In this document: piece by piece, positions 1-11,166 of the stretch | How the letters are laid out: each line of letters begins with the position of its first letter | Position numbering within the stretch: the first letter of the stretch is position 1 | Origin: Cladophialophora immunda | Lineage: Eukaryota; Ascomycota; Eurotiomycetes; Chaetothyriales; Herpotrichiellaceae | DNA length: 64,000 nucleotides | Direction of reading: 5' to 3' | NCBI RefSeq assembly: GCF_000835495.1 | Contig: NW_015622546.1 | Span: 126,883 to 190,882 of the forward strand | Program-made: the position numbers and the translations under genes | Notes under the pieces: model-generated | The model's database searches: none | Told to the model about the DNA's origin: nothing | The model's input: the letters and a program-made list of their open reading frames with translations, nothing else

Positions 1-665
1 TTACGAGTAGCGAGATCTGCGACTCGAGGCATTCTAAGGCAAGAGATCGTTGAGAACAGGCAGTTTGAGACAGTAGACGTTGTTTAATCGATGCTGTTGT
101 AAAGCATTTACAGGTGTGCAAGTGCGCACAGTTTACGCGTTAAGTGGCATTCCTGTAGCGTGATAATCTCGCGTTGTATGAGAGAAATAGAGATAGTTAA
201 GGTGTATTTTAGTGCTATAGACGAAACACATTCCTCATATAAATTACTAGGCGCTAGCATTATAGCGTACTTTTTTAGTACGTTGGGGGCCAAGTAAATT
301 CGGTATTATATCGAATCTTCGGTTTCAGAACGTTTATTCTTTCGTCAAGGAATAGATTTCACGTATTTTACCATCACTGGCGCTGACAGCATGCCCCCAT
401 TTCCGAGATGCTCCGTCTCGAAATCAACGACCGGTCTTTTCGAGACACCGACTGACGATAGCGATTGGCTAGGTTCGCCCTCTTAAACCAAGGCCTCCTG
501 GCCTAGTTGGAGAAGACAGCGATCTCGGAGTTTCTCCAACGGTCCCTGCTTTCTATATACTTACTGCTTTCACACCGTCCTTTTCAAGGAGCGACGACGG
601 TTTTTACAGATACCATCTTCGCACCCCTAAAATTGAAGCCGTCTGAACCTCATCCAACTGTCACC
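1..665. other. Window edge and upstream region, no gene seen
   Basis: No supportable gene. The first 300 bases are relatively AT-rich and hold only short chance reading frames. Bases nearer 500-665 are probably the promoter and leader of the acyl-CoA dehydrogenase gene. The frame stays open upstream of its ATG, back to a TTG at 507, but no ATG lies in that extension. Confidence 0.5.
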
Positions 666-2126
666 ATGCCCACAAGACAATGCGTCAATCGGCTATCGCG
701 ACAGCTAAGCTTCAAGTCATGGTCAACTATCTCCTCTCAACCTCGGTTATTGCAACAAACGACTTTCAATCATGGAAAAAGGCACTTTTCTGTGACTTGG
801 AAATGCAGGATGATGGAGACAAGCTGTTTCACTGAAGAGCAATTAACGGTGCGCGAGGCTATTCAGAAGATTTGCGCTCAATTTCCGAACGAGTACTGGC
901 AACAGCATGATCAAACTGAGACCGATCCCAAGGAACTGCATGCTGCGTTGGCTGCTGACGGGTGGCTTGGTATCGCGCTTCCCGAAGAATTTGGAGGCGC
1001 AGGACTGGGTATCTCAGAGGCGACTATGATGATGCAGACAATATCTCAATCTGGTGCAGGCATGGCAGGGGCTCAGTCCATCCATGGTAACGTCTACGCT
1101 GTCAGTTCATTCTCCTATTTTTACGAGTCGGGAGAATTGATTTGCTAACAAGGCTAAAGACGCAACCACTTGCCAAGTTTGGAAATAAAGAACAGCTGCA
1201 GTCTACGATACCGAACATCATCAGTGGCAAATGGAGAGTATGCTTCGGTGTGACTGAACCGAACACAGGGTTAGACACTTTGAGGCTAAGGACCACCGCC
1301 ACACGGAAAGGAGACAAATACATCATCACTGGTAAGTAGCCCAAGATGTTCTTCCACTGGAAGGGATGCTTACAGCCGGGTTGCAGGACAAAAGATTTGG
1401 ATTACGTGTGCACAAGTCGCTTCGAAGATGATTCTCCTAGCTCGAACTACACCTTTGGAAAACGTGAAGAAGCCAAGCGAAGGGCTGTCTATGTTCTGTA
1501 TTGATATTGACAGATCCAACCCTGCCTTGGAGCTCAAAAGAATCAAGAAAATGGGCGGCAGGGCCGTCGATGCCAATGAAGTCTTCTTCGATCATTATGA
1601 GGTGCCAGAGAACACTCTCGTCGGAGAAGAGGGTCAAGGCTTTAAGATAATCTTGCATGGAATGAACGCTGAAAGATGTCTCCTAGCTGGAGAAGCGCTC
1701 GGCCTTGGCTATGCAGCAGTCGAAAAGGCCGCGCAGTATGCCAGGGAGAGGGTCGTCTTTGGCAGACCCATTGGGAAGAACCAAGCCATTGCGCATCCGT
1801 TGGCTGACGCCTACATGAACCTGGAAGCCGCCAAGTTAGCTGCTTATCATGCAGCTCGGTTATACGATCGAAGCAGAACGGATCCCACCATCAGCGCCCA
1901 CGCGGTGGGCGTCGCATGCAACAGTGCGAAATACCTAGCGGCGGAGGCAGCATTCAAGGCTTGTGAGAGGGCGGTCATGAGTCACGGTGGCATGGGATAT
2001 GCCATGGAATATGATGTCGAGAGATATATGAGGGAGATCTTTGTCCCCAGGATCGCCCCAATCAGCCGAGAAATGATTCTCAACTTTGTGAGCGAAAAGG
2101 TGCTGGAGCTGCCTAGGAGTTATTGA
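666..2126 (+). CDS. Acyl-CoA dehydrogenase, probably mitochondrial
   Basis: Read as three exons, 666-1100, 1160-1331 and 1387-2126, giving 448 residues. Introns are 59 and 55 nt (GTCAGT donor with a GCTAAC branch; GTAAGT donor). The protein is a flavin-dependent acyl-CoA dehydrogenase: an N-terminal helical part with EEFGGAGLG, a middle beta domain with CFGVTEPNTG, and a C-terminal helical domain with ERCLLAGEALGLGYAA, RVVFGRPIG and SHGGMGYAMEYDVERY. The first 45 or so residues are rich in Arg, Ser and Gln with no acidic residue, ending near RHFSVTW, which looks like a mitochondrial presequence. It should oxidise an acyl-CoA to the 2-enoyl-CoA in beta-oxidation or branched-chain catabolism; chain-length class cannot be read from sequence. 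The start is the ATG at 666; the frame continues upstream without another ATG. Splice sites are inferred. Confidence 0.9.
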
Positions 2127-2330
2127 GAATATGTAACCATATATAAATCTCTGTGTCGGTTCAGGCAATTGTTAGGTTCAGACAGCGGTATTAGAGAGCT
2201 GGCAGAATGATTTTTATTTCCGAGATCCCATCTTGTTTTCCCCGCACCAATATTTCTGCCTACTCAAAACAGAGTAGACATATCTCTTTCACTCCCTTTA
2301 TGACCGCGACCTATTGTCCCGTGAACGATC

Positions 2331-3640
2331 ATGTCGCGGATAGAAGAACTTCCAGATGATTTCGATGAACGAATCGATCTCAATCATGCGCCGAAAGATG
2401 TACCCTCAATCGAGGAGTTGTACGACCAGCACATCTCAGCTTCTGGCCCCTCGCAAAACCAGATGTCCTCCAAAAGCTTCGAGGAGATTGTGCAGGACAT
2501 GAGCAAAACCCCGCTCTTCATGAACAGTCTTGACGAAGCGACTAACGACGGTACGCCCAAACCTACGGCTGCTCAGACAGTTGGCTGAGCAATGGTGCGC
2601 AGATGGGGAGAATATAATGCTCGAGGCCATCAAAGCCCTGCAGCACGAGGGCACGAAGGCGGAAGTGGCGCAGGGATTCAAAGAGCGTGGCAACGAAATG
2701 GTCGCAGAGAAGAAATGGAAAGACGCAAAAGAGTTTTACACCAAAGGGATCACAGTCCTCGCAGACCAGGACGAGGATAAATGGGACAAGGCTGAGGATC
2801 AGACTGCAGAGGAGGAGCTCCGCGTCCTACTTAACGAACAGCTACACCTCAACCGAGCTCGCTGCAACCTAGAGCTGAGTAGGGTGCTCCGGAATTTGCA
2901 GTGGATGGTATGCTGACGGTTCAGAAAACTACCGGTCGACCATTCTAGACAGTGCTGCTGCACTACGTATCAACCCTTCAAACATCAAAGCGCATTACAG
3001 GTCGGCCTCAGCCCTGTTCGCCCTGGACAAAGTTCTCGAGGCGTTGGATGTGGCATCCCGCGGGTTCAAGCTCGATCCGAACAATACAGCTTTGAAGAAA
3101 TTGCTGGACCAAATCAGAGGCAGAATGAAAGTTAAAGAGGCAGAAGACCGCCGGCGCTTGGCCGAGCTGAGGAGGAGACAGCAGGAGAAGGAAGCGTTAG
3201 AGGCGGCCCTGAAAGAGCGAAAGATTATCGTCCGTGGTTCTAAACAGCCTCCAAACTTGGAAGACGCGACTATTCGATTATCGCCAGATCCTCTATCGCC
3301 CACTAGTCTGTTGGAATTCCCGGTGATGTTACTCTATCCGATGCATAACCAGACAGATCTGATCAAGGCCTGGGCCGAGAAAGATGCCATCACCCATCAC
3401 CTGAGCTACATTTTACCCTTGCCGTGGGACAATAAGAATGAATACAAACTGTCAACGGTAGAGTGCTATATGGATACCATTGCTGGCGGGCTGATGAAGG
3501 TTGGCAAGAAGTTGACCTTGCTGGAGGCGCTTGCCAACGGGAAGACGGAAGTGGTGGATGGGCTGGTTAGGATTTATGTGGTGCCTATGTCATTGGCACC
3601 TCAATGGATAGAAGAGGTGAAGAAGAAAAGGGGCAAATAG
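2331..3640 (+). CDS. cns1: Hsp90 co-chaperone Cns1/TTC4-like TPR protein
   Basis: Exons 2331-2550, 2603-2878 and 2925-3640 give 403 residues, the usual size for Cns1/TTC4. Introns are 52 and 46 nt, each with a CTGA-type branch (CTGAG, CTGAC) near the acceptor. The N-terminus is acidic and contains FMNSLDEA. A TPR clamp follows (FKERGNEMVAEKKWKDAKEFYTKG, here cited only as its start FKERGNE and the later NRARCNLEL and AHYRSASAL). A long basic/acidic helix with RRRLAELRRRQQEKEALE comes next. The C-terminal 'wheel' domain begins near FPVMLLYPMHNQTD and holds HHLSYILPLPWD. Family knowledge: Cns1 links Hsp90 and Hsp70 and is essential in yeast, with a role in translation elongation. The call rests on the order TPR, linker, wheel domain. 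Confidence 0.88.
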
Positions 3641-4194
3641 AGAGCATTGTCCCATCAAATTTGGCTGCTCAAGGTAGCTGCATTTCTCCCACCGCCCCGG
3701 AATAGCCTACCACGGGCATCATGTGCAAGGCTACCTGGCAGAGCATCGCAGCCCATGTGGCTACTACGATTACGGAGGGCATGTTCCCCTCGCTTCTCAC
3801 CTCGCTCGCCTTCCTCAATAATCGTCACCACGCAAGCCCACCCACACCTCAACTGGCAGACTTGGTCATCCATCTAGCCAACCGTGCGTCAGCCTTCCGT
3901 CACCAGTCCCTTTCCCTTTGGAGCTCCAGTGCCTCATCCCTGTCAAGGCCCCTCTTTGCCACGGACCGAGTGACGCCTGGCGCTGGTTTTTAGCTTGTTT
4001 CGGCTTGAGATTTTTGGTGTCGTTGGCGGCGACCAGCCGCTACCCGCTGCAGCGCCACCCTGCCTTAGTTCAAAACGCACACACCGCATCAACCCACGTT
4101 TGCTTCAAGGCTACGCTACGCTTCGCATCTTCACGAAATTCATTAGTTAGCTCATGGGCCCAATCAAACGACTGCTAGCACATCCAGAAGAGCC
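3641..4194. other. Intergenic region, pyrimidine-rich leader
   Basis: No coding signal I trust. The + strand is C/T-rich from about 3680 to 4190, as is usual for promoters and leaders of filamentous fungi, and probably belongs to the SS18-like gene that starts at 4195. Confidence 0.5.
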
Positions 4195-5412
4195 ATGAAC
4201 AACCCCGCCTTACCCGTATATGCTTCCCAGAACCCAGGTCCATACGCTTTCAGCAATCCTCAGCCCAATGTCGGCTACGCCATCCCTCCCGGAACTCCCT
4301 TTGACCATGCCCAGACTCCATTTCAGCCGGGCATGATCCCAAACCAGATGCAGCGGCCCTTATCCCACCCTCATCAAGCGCAGCAGCCTCTCTCTCATCA
4401 TCTCTATCAACAACATCTCGGCCAGATCAGTACGGCGTCGCGGCCGGAGAGCCGATCAAGCTATAGCCCACAGTCCATAGGTTAGTCAGAATCTCTCTGC
4501 GATCATGCGCCCAGATATCACTTCATTCGTAAAGACGGATCATGGACTGGCCAGAGTACTCACTACCAAGTAGGGAATCCCTCCAATGGGCAAACTGCAG
4601 TGCCCGTCCCTGTAACCCAAGGACCCAATCCAGCGTCGACTCCTACCCAGTTACAGACTGTAACCACTTCTGCTCAGTCTTTACCGCCTACATCTGCAAT
4701 GCCGCCGCTGGACATGAATATGGCATCAAATATGGCACTTCAAGGGCAATCGAGTTCCACGTTGGCTCATCAGGCCCAGATACACAATGCGACACAAGTG
4801 GCGCGTCCCGCTCCCCAGCACCAGCAGCAGCAGCAGCCGCAACAGCAACTGCAACAAACAACAACAACAACAAGCGCTGGTTCGGCGGTCTCAGCACAGT
4901 CTGCTGCGAGGGAGCGGGCACGAGTTACGGTGCTATTGGAGATCAATACCCATTTGCTGCAAGAGGTTGTAACATTACAGGCGCAGGGAAAGGCGGGAAC
5001 TACACCGACTCAAGGACAACAGTCGCCTACTTCGCCCACCTCAGCGACAGATCCGACCAACGCCATTACCAACAGCCCAGGAGAGCCGCCAAAATCGGCG
5101 GGGGGAACACCTCAGTCGAAGCCACCATCACAAGAGTATGCAGAGTGCATGCGACGTTTGCAGGCCAACCTATCCTACTTAGCCGCGATTGCGGATGCCA
5201 AAAAGAAGGTCAATGGAGCCCTACCCTTGGGTCCAGCAATAATGATTCCTCCGCCTCACTTGCCCCAAGTCAATGAGCTATATAAAAAACTGAATGCCCT
5301 TTTTCCGGAAGCAAGTCATTCGGCGATCAACAAAGCAATAGCGCAAGCGGCCGCGCAAAGTCAGAACGCAGGTCCGAAACCGCAAGCGCCCTTTACTTCT
5401 GCGCAAGGTTGA
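4195..5412 (+). CDS. SS18/SSXT-domain glutamine-rich protein (SWI/SNF-type co-activator subunit)
   Basis: Exon 1 is 4195-4480 (GTTAGT donor). Exon 2 starts at 4601 after CTGCAG, or alternatively at 4571 after CCAAG; both keep frame. The main model has 365 residues. The N-terminus is Pro/Gln/His-rich, followed by a CAG/CAA-encoded Gln tract. The diagnostic part is VLLEINTHLLQEVVTLQAQGK and, after about 45 Pro/Ser/Thr-rich residues, EYAECMRRLQANLSYLAAIAD. These match the two halves of the SSXT (SS18/GIF) domain, which in metazoans reads NNHLIQ...NKGK...LVYLATIAD. The family acts in the nucleus as a SWI/SNF (BAF) subunit. The C-terminal Ala/Gln region ends at a TGA that lies just inside a possible further intron (5408-5454); if spliced, the protein continues to 5672. 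Function in this fungus is inferred from the domain alone. Confidence 0.75.
4801..4872 (+). repeat. CAG/CAA/ACA low-complexity tract
   Basis: Interrupted CAG and CAA codons, then ACA/ACAACA units, encode a Gln run and a short Thr run inside the SS18-like protein. Such tracts vary in length between strains. It lies before the first SSXT half and does not disturb it. Confidence 0.8.
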
Positions 5413-5672
5413 ATGGGCGTAGTTCAACGCAGACGATACTAGCTAACGTCTCAGGTGACGTTCGACGAAGGTGCTTCCGCCCTAAAACCGCTTGCCTAAC
5501 GGATCTCCCGTCCACGTACACGTTTCTGAAAGAACAACTGTCGAGTAGATCTTGCCGACTGCGTCTCACGGATAACAGTTTGGTCCTCGGAAAACTGGAT
5601 AAAATGGGAGAACGGTGGTGGCCTGGCGGTCGCACCACAGTGTTGTCAAACTGGATACATTCGAGGGTTTGA

Positions 5673-6810
5673 CCACCATGTTGCACCATCCATCAACATT
5701 CCAATACTCAGCTGCCTGTCGAAGACATATTGAGGTCTCAGCGACACTTCAGCAGATTGATCGCAGCAGCACCTGAGGAATCTCTCGGTCTATACCAGAA
5801 GAAAATCCTTGTGGCGTTGAGGACATGCAGAGGATGGGCGAGGAATACGTCGCTATGTAGATTATACGAGGTCGAGATGTAGGACCATTTACTGATTGAA
5901 TCTAGTATTATGATTTTGGAAGTTCGGTCATAGCCATAGGGCCTAGATTCGTTTCGACTCCTTGGAGTGCTGAAATCTCGAGGATGTTAATGATGACGAT
6001 GCACAATCTGTTATTAGTTACTCTTCTCGGTACATCTAAACCTGGCGAGCCGGCGAGCGAACTTCAGACACAAAGGGCACAGTTTGACAGAGAATAGAGG
6101 CACTCTCTCCGACATGGCTAGAGTGCTCAACAACGACGAGGTGGCCGCCATATCAAATATACCTAATGTTGTCGGTGTGGATGGTGATGGTATGTGTTAA
6201 GCGTCGAGCAAATTCCCTTGTGAACGACTCTTACATCTAAGCGAATAATTCAGAGTACCTAGCACATATGAGCCTAGCACCATAGACAACCTCAAAGCTG
6301 CAGCCAAAGCGCCGCCACAGACCGCCAAGAGATGAGGGCGGAGGGGAGTTGCAGCATTTGACTCGGCCTCAAGGCTGGTCTCATTTTCAGCGCAACTCAG
6401 CCTTGTCACGGCCTGGACCAACCTTGCATTGCCTTGCTAGCGACGTCCAAGTACTTGTTGCTTCTGAGCCTCTGCTCAGCCTTTGTGGACTTTAGTTTCT
6501 ACTCTGGATGATATCCAGTATCTGCCCCAACCTCTCCAGGGCATCTTCTACTTCTATTCGATTTTGTGATCCTTCTGCATCGAACTTTTCCCCCAGTTTC
6601 GGCTTCACAACCCTCCTACGCGCCCGTCGTCTCAGGACCTCCAGCCAACCCTTCATATCCATACACAATCCGCCCAGTCACCACAAACTATCACCGGGGC
6701 GTACCGCTGCATGCTTCCGATCTGCAACATTCCTAGTGCATAGCCGCCTTCAAAATCCTCTGGCAACCTCACCACATTCACGCTTTTTCTCTGCCTCTCC
6801 TGCTTCCACT
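5673..6810. other. Intergenic region before nma111
   Basis: About 1.1 kb with no recognised gene. The first part may be the 3' UTR of the SS18-like gene. A doubtful small two-exon frame at 6114-6285 is listed separately. From 6508 the region stays open in frame with nma111 and is Ser/Arg/Pro-rich when translated; it is either a C/T-rich leader or a coding extension (see findings). Confidence 0.4.
6114..6285 (+). CDS. Doubtful 35-residue two-exon frame
   Basis: An ATG at 6114 opens 25 codons (MARVLNNDEVAAISNIPNVV...) that run into a consensus GTATGT donor at 6190. Splicing to the CAG at 6251-6253 gives 10 more residues and a stop at 6283-6285. The start is balanced and protein-like, but the branch point is weak, the product is tiny and I recognise no family. 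It could equally be chance, a uORF of nma111 or a degraded gene end. Confidence 0.15.
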
Positions 6811-9800
6811 ATGTCTGCCAATGGCGAACTTCGACTCAAGAGAAGGACAAGCCCGACCTCAGCCCTGGAGAGGCCCAAGAAACAGCTGAAGCCAGAGAAT
6901 GGAGTTCCTACCCCCGGTGACGCCACTCCCCAAAACGGCTCCGTATACGATATCGAGGCCAACTCGAACTCGGTCCCCATCATCAACCCCGTTCCTGCCG
7001 CGGGTGACTCTCCGGAATGGCAGGCTACTATAGAACGAGTGATCAAGAGTGTGGTGTCCATTCACTTCTGCCAAACATGCTCTTTTGATACCGACCTGTC
7101 CCTCTCTTCCCAAGCGACCGGGTTCGTGGTTGACGCTGAAAATGGCTACATCATGACCAATCGCCACGTCGTCTGCGCCGGTCCGTTCTGGGGTTATTGC
7201 GTGTTTGACAACCATGAAGAAGTGGGTTACCATCTGCCTGCGCCGTGTGCCTGGCATTCTGACAGATTGCTGACAATAATGTAGTGCGACGTGAAACCTG
7301 TCTATCGCGACCCTGTCCACGATTTCGGTATCCTACAATTCGACCCTAAAGCTATCAAATATATGAACGTCCAGGCACTCAAACTTCAGCCGGAGTCTGC
7401 AAAAGTGGGTGTGGAGATCAGAGTGGTTGGCAATGACGCTGGTGAGAAGCTCAGCATTCTCTCGGGTGTGATCAGTCGACTCGATCGCAATGCCCCCGAG
7501 TACGGCGAAGGCTATAGTGATTTCAACACAAACTATATCCAAGCTGCTGCTGCGGCCACAGGGGGGAGCTCCGGCAGTCCGGTGGTTAATCTAAGTGGAC
7601 ATGCGGTTGCCCTACAAGCAGGTGGACGTATCGATGGCGCCGCCACTGATTACTTCCTCCCGCTTGACCGTCCCTTGCGTGCGCTGCAGTGTCTTCAACG
7701 AGGAGAGCCAATAACCCGAGGAACAATACAGACGCAGTGGATGCTGAAACCCTTTGACGACTGTCGGCGGTTGGGTTTGACGCCCAATTGGGAATCTGCA
7801 GTCCGAAAAGTCCATCCGAAGGAGAACAGCATGCTTGTCGCCGAGATTGTACTACCTGAAGGACCTGCAGACAACAAGATCCAGGAAGGGGATGTTCTGA
7901 TCAAGGTCAATGGGGAGTTGTTGACATCTTTTGTCAAACTTGATGCCATTCTCGACTCCAGTGTGGGTGGGAAGGTGGACCTCTTGTTCCAGCGTGGTGG
8001 AGAGGACCACGAAGTGACACTGGCGGTCGGAGATCTTCATGCCATCACCCCAGACCGATTTGTCACTGTGGCTGGCGGCAGCTTTCACAACCTGTCCTAT
8101 CAGCAGGCTCGATTATACGCCATTGCCTGCAAAGGATTATATGTGTGTGAAGCTGCTGGGTCATTCAAGTTGGATAGTGCTCTTTCGGGGTGGATAATTG
8201 ACACAGTGGACCAGAAACCTACCCCCGACCTCGACACCTTCATCGAGGTCATGAAAACCATTCCTGACCGGTCTCGGATCGTCATTTCGTACCGACATAT
8301 TCGGGATCTTCATACGCGGGCCACCACGATAGTACATATCGATCGGCATTGGCACCCAAAGATGCGGTTGTCGGCGCGAAATGACCAAACAGGTCTGTGG
8401 GATTTCAAGGACCTGGGGAAGGCCCTGCCCGCTGTACCACAAGTGCCAAAGTCGGCAGATTTCATCCAGCTGGACGGTGTCAATCTGCCTGCCGCTGCCG
8501 AAATCATCCGTTCGTTTCTCAAGATCACCTGTTACATGCCCGTCAAGATTGATGGATACCCTCAAGCACGAAGGACGGGGTTTGGGTTGGTGATCGACGC
8601 CGAGAAAGGTCTGGTGGTGGTGTCCCGAGCCACAGTTCCATACGACCTGTGTGACATTACTGTGACGGTTGCCGATTCGATACAAATCGAGGGGAAAGTT
8701 GTCTTCCTCCATCCGTTGACTAACTATACCGTGATCCAATATGACCCCTCGTTGGTGCATGCGCCTGTGCAAACCGCGAAGCTATCTACCGAGATGATTA
8801 AGCAAGGCGCCGACACGATCTTTGTGGGTTTCAACCAGAACCATAGGGCTGTCGTCGCAAAGACCACGGTCACGGATATTACGGCGGTTGGAATCCCTGC
8901 CAATGCGGCAGCTCCCAGATATCGTGCGGTAAATCTCGACGCCATCACCATCGATACGGGTTTATCGTCTCAGTGTGCCTCCGGCGTGCTGATGAGCGCG
9001 GATGGCGTAGTGCAAGCTCTGTGGCTCACCTACATGGGCGAGAGAAGTCAAGGCAGCCATCGAGACACGGAATACCATCTGGGCTTGGCTACAAGTATGA
9101 TCAAGCCGGTGATTGACCAGATTCGGTCTGGTATTATACCGAAGCTTCGGATTTTGAACATGGAGTCTTATGTGGTACAGATGTCGCAGTGTCGAATCAT
9201 GGGAGTCTCGGAAGAATGGATCTCGAAGGTGGCTAAGGCCAATCCGTCGCGACATCAGCTATTTATTGTCAGGAAAGTGGACTGTGGTCCAGCCAACGGA
9301 CCCAGTGATGGACAATTACTACAAGAAGGGGACATCATCTTAACGCTGAATGACCAACTTATTACCCGGGTCAGCGATTTCGACATCATGTATGACAAGG
9401 AATGGCTGGATGCGCTCGTCGTCCGAAAGGGCAAGGAGATTCGCCTTCGCGTCCCGACTGTCCCTACAGAAGACCTGGAGACTTCACGGGCTGTGATTTT
9501 CTGCGGAGCGGTCCTGCAGAAACCACACCATGCCGTGAGACAGCAGATCAGCAAACTTCACTCGGAAATCTACGTCAGTGCGAGAAGTCGAGGATCGCCA
9601 GCCTATCAATACGGGTTGGCACCTACCAATTTTGTGACCCATGTTAATGGGGTGAAGACCCCCGACTTGGATGCGTTCGTCAAGGAAGTCAACAAGATTG
9701 ACGACAACACCTACTTCCGGCTGAGAGCCATGACCTTCGACAACGTGCCGTGGGTGGTGACGATGAAAAAGAATGATCACTATGTAAGTTACTGCGACGA

Positions 9801-10019
9801 AGTAGTAATCTTGGTCGATACTGACAATCCGAATAGTTCCCAATGTCTGAGTATGTCAAAGACCCTACCAAAGCCAACGGGTGGAAAGTGATCTCTTACG
9901 GCTCGCGGGGTCGCAAAACGAAAGGTGAAGATGGAGCTCCCATGACCTCGGATTCAATGAGCGCGGAAGATGACGGCTTAAGCGATGGAGAAGAAGGCCC
10001 GGATAGAAGTGAATGTTAG
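6811..10019 (+). CDS. nma111: Nuclear HtrA-like serine protease Nma111
   Basis: Exons 6811-7221, 7285-9783 and 9837-10019 give 1030 residues, typical of fungal Nma111. Introns are 63 nt (GTGGGT...CTGACAATAATGTAG) and 53 nt (GTAAGT...ATAG). The first protease domain has the full triad: His119 in TNRHVV, Asp150 in VHDFGIL and Ser233 in GGSSGSP. PDZ domains follow ([12 protein letters not shown]). A second trypsin-like half ([18 protein letters not shown]) keeps the fold but lacks a clear triad, and a last PDZ pair contains [11 protein letters not shown] and [14 protein letters not shown]. Basic stretches RLKRR (8-12) and RPKKQLK (21-27) are likely nuclear signals. Family knowledge: yeast Nma111 is a nuclear pro-apoptotic protease that cleaves the IAP Bir1. 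The ATG at 6811 fits the usual fungal start; an upstream in-frame ATG at 6508 would add 101 residues. Confidence 0.95.
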
Positions 10020-10393
10020 AGAGAAGGGCTCTAGAATCGTCGTAGAACGGCAGGTCGGGAATGAAAAGGTTGGGGATATCATTCTTGTCCCCACGGCATG
10101 AAGAACAATCCCAGCGCAAGTCTTGTAGAGAGACAGAGCATAATATCGGCTGATGCGAAAGAGTTGAGCACCGTTGAACGAGGGGGGCATTCACTTCGAC
10201 AAGCCTGATGCGACGCAAGGCTGAAGGCTATGTGTACAAAATGATGCCAAGCTCTTTGATTATCACATGTCAAAAGCTGCACAATTCTTCAACCCCCGTA
10301 CTCCGTAGTTGTACTATGTGATCGGATCGTCGGGCCAAAAAAAGCTGAAACCCTCGGTGGTCGGCTGGCATCAACCAAAGGCTTCCACCCTAA
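10020..10393. other. Intergenic region after nma111
   Basis: Probably the 3' UTR of nma111 and upstream sequence of the small frame at 10394. No gene, repeat or RNA seen. Confidence 0.45.
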
Positions 10394-10711
10394 ATGGCCA
10401 AGTCAGGGGTGTCTTGGGAGCGACAGGCGACAGAAGATGAGAGGGAGCTTGTCAAGAAACTCAGGCAGAAGGAATTCCGGGATACCGTGTCGAGGACAGA
10501 GTGTCAATGGGTTATGTATTTGGTATGTGCATAGTTGGGAAATACGTATTGTGTCTGCTGTAGATAGGCAGTGGACTGATGTGCGTATCTACAGGGGCAG
10601 AGCACGCGACCACCTCGACCACTGGTAACCACTTGCGTCGAGGGTAGTGGAAAGAGCCAGAAAGCAAGGAATTCGCGTCCAAACCCTCCGAGGGCCGCCT
10701 GGGACGAATAG
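10394..10711 (+). CDS. Possible small two-exon gene, unknown function
   Basis: ATG at 10394, exon 1 10394-10522 (43 codons), intron 10523-10594 (72 nt), exon 2 10595-10711, giving 81 residues. The splice signals are good: a GTATGT donor, an ACTGAT branch-like element and a TCTACAG acceptor. Exon 1 is charged and helical-looking (QATEDERELVKKLRQKEF). Exon 2 is Pro/Arg/Ser-rich (RPPRPL). No domain, signal peptide or membrane segment is visible, and I recognise no family. It lies between nma111 and the reticulon on the same strand. It could be a real small protein or an upstream exon pair in a reticulon leader; transcript data would decide. Confidence 0.35.
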
Positions 10712-11166
10712 TGGCAGGCCCAAAGAGAAAAGGTGCCAGGGCAGTTGCGTCAGAGCGAGTGGGTGGTGCAGGTGGTGCAGGTGGTGCAGGTGCCGCGTCC
10801 ACCCAACAGGCGGGCGTCAGTGATGCAGGTGCCAGGGATTCCGTCAATCAAAATGAAACCGCCTGCAGCTCCCGCAGGTTTTCCCAGAGATCACCACAAC
10901 TGACGTCCCACACATCAACCTGTCGACTCTCACAAACGAACACCTCGTCCTCTTCAAAATTCATCCTTTGGCCTGCTCCGAACTGCTTTCTTCCTCGATT
11001 CATCAATCCTCCATCTCATCAATCCCTCCCATTGTCCCGATCTTATCCCTTACTCCTGTCCATCCCCAAAAAGTCAGTTGACGTCCCTGTTCCTGGTACC
11101 GGCACCCTCAGTTTGCAATCCTGAATCATTACTTCCGACTTCTTCCATCCCACACCTTCCTGACAG
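10712..11166. other. Leader/promoter region of the reticulon gene
   Basis: C/T-rich from about 10860 to 11160, as expected for a fungal leader. It holds the GGTGGTGCA tandem repeat near 10762. No supportable gene. Confidence 0.45.
10762..10788 (+). repeat. Tandem repeat, GGTGGTGCA x3
   Basis: Three perfect 9-bp units (10762-10770, 10771-10779, 10780-10788), followed by a degenerate GGTGCCGCG. It sits in the non-coding region upstream of the reticulon. Confidence 0.9.

Noticed and set aside
9255..9877. Minus-strand frames inside nma111
   Set aside because: Shadows of the conserved + strand coding sequence.
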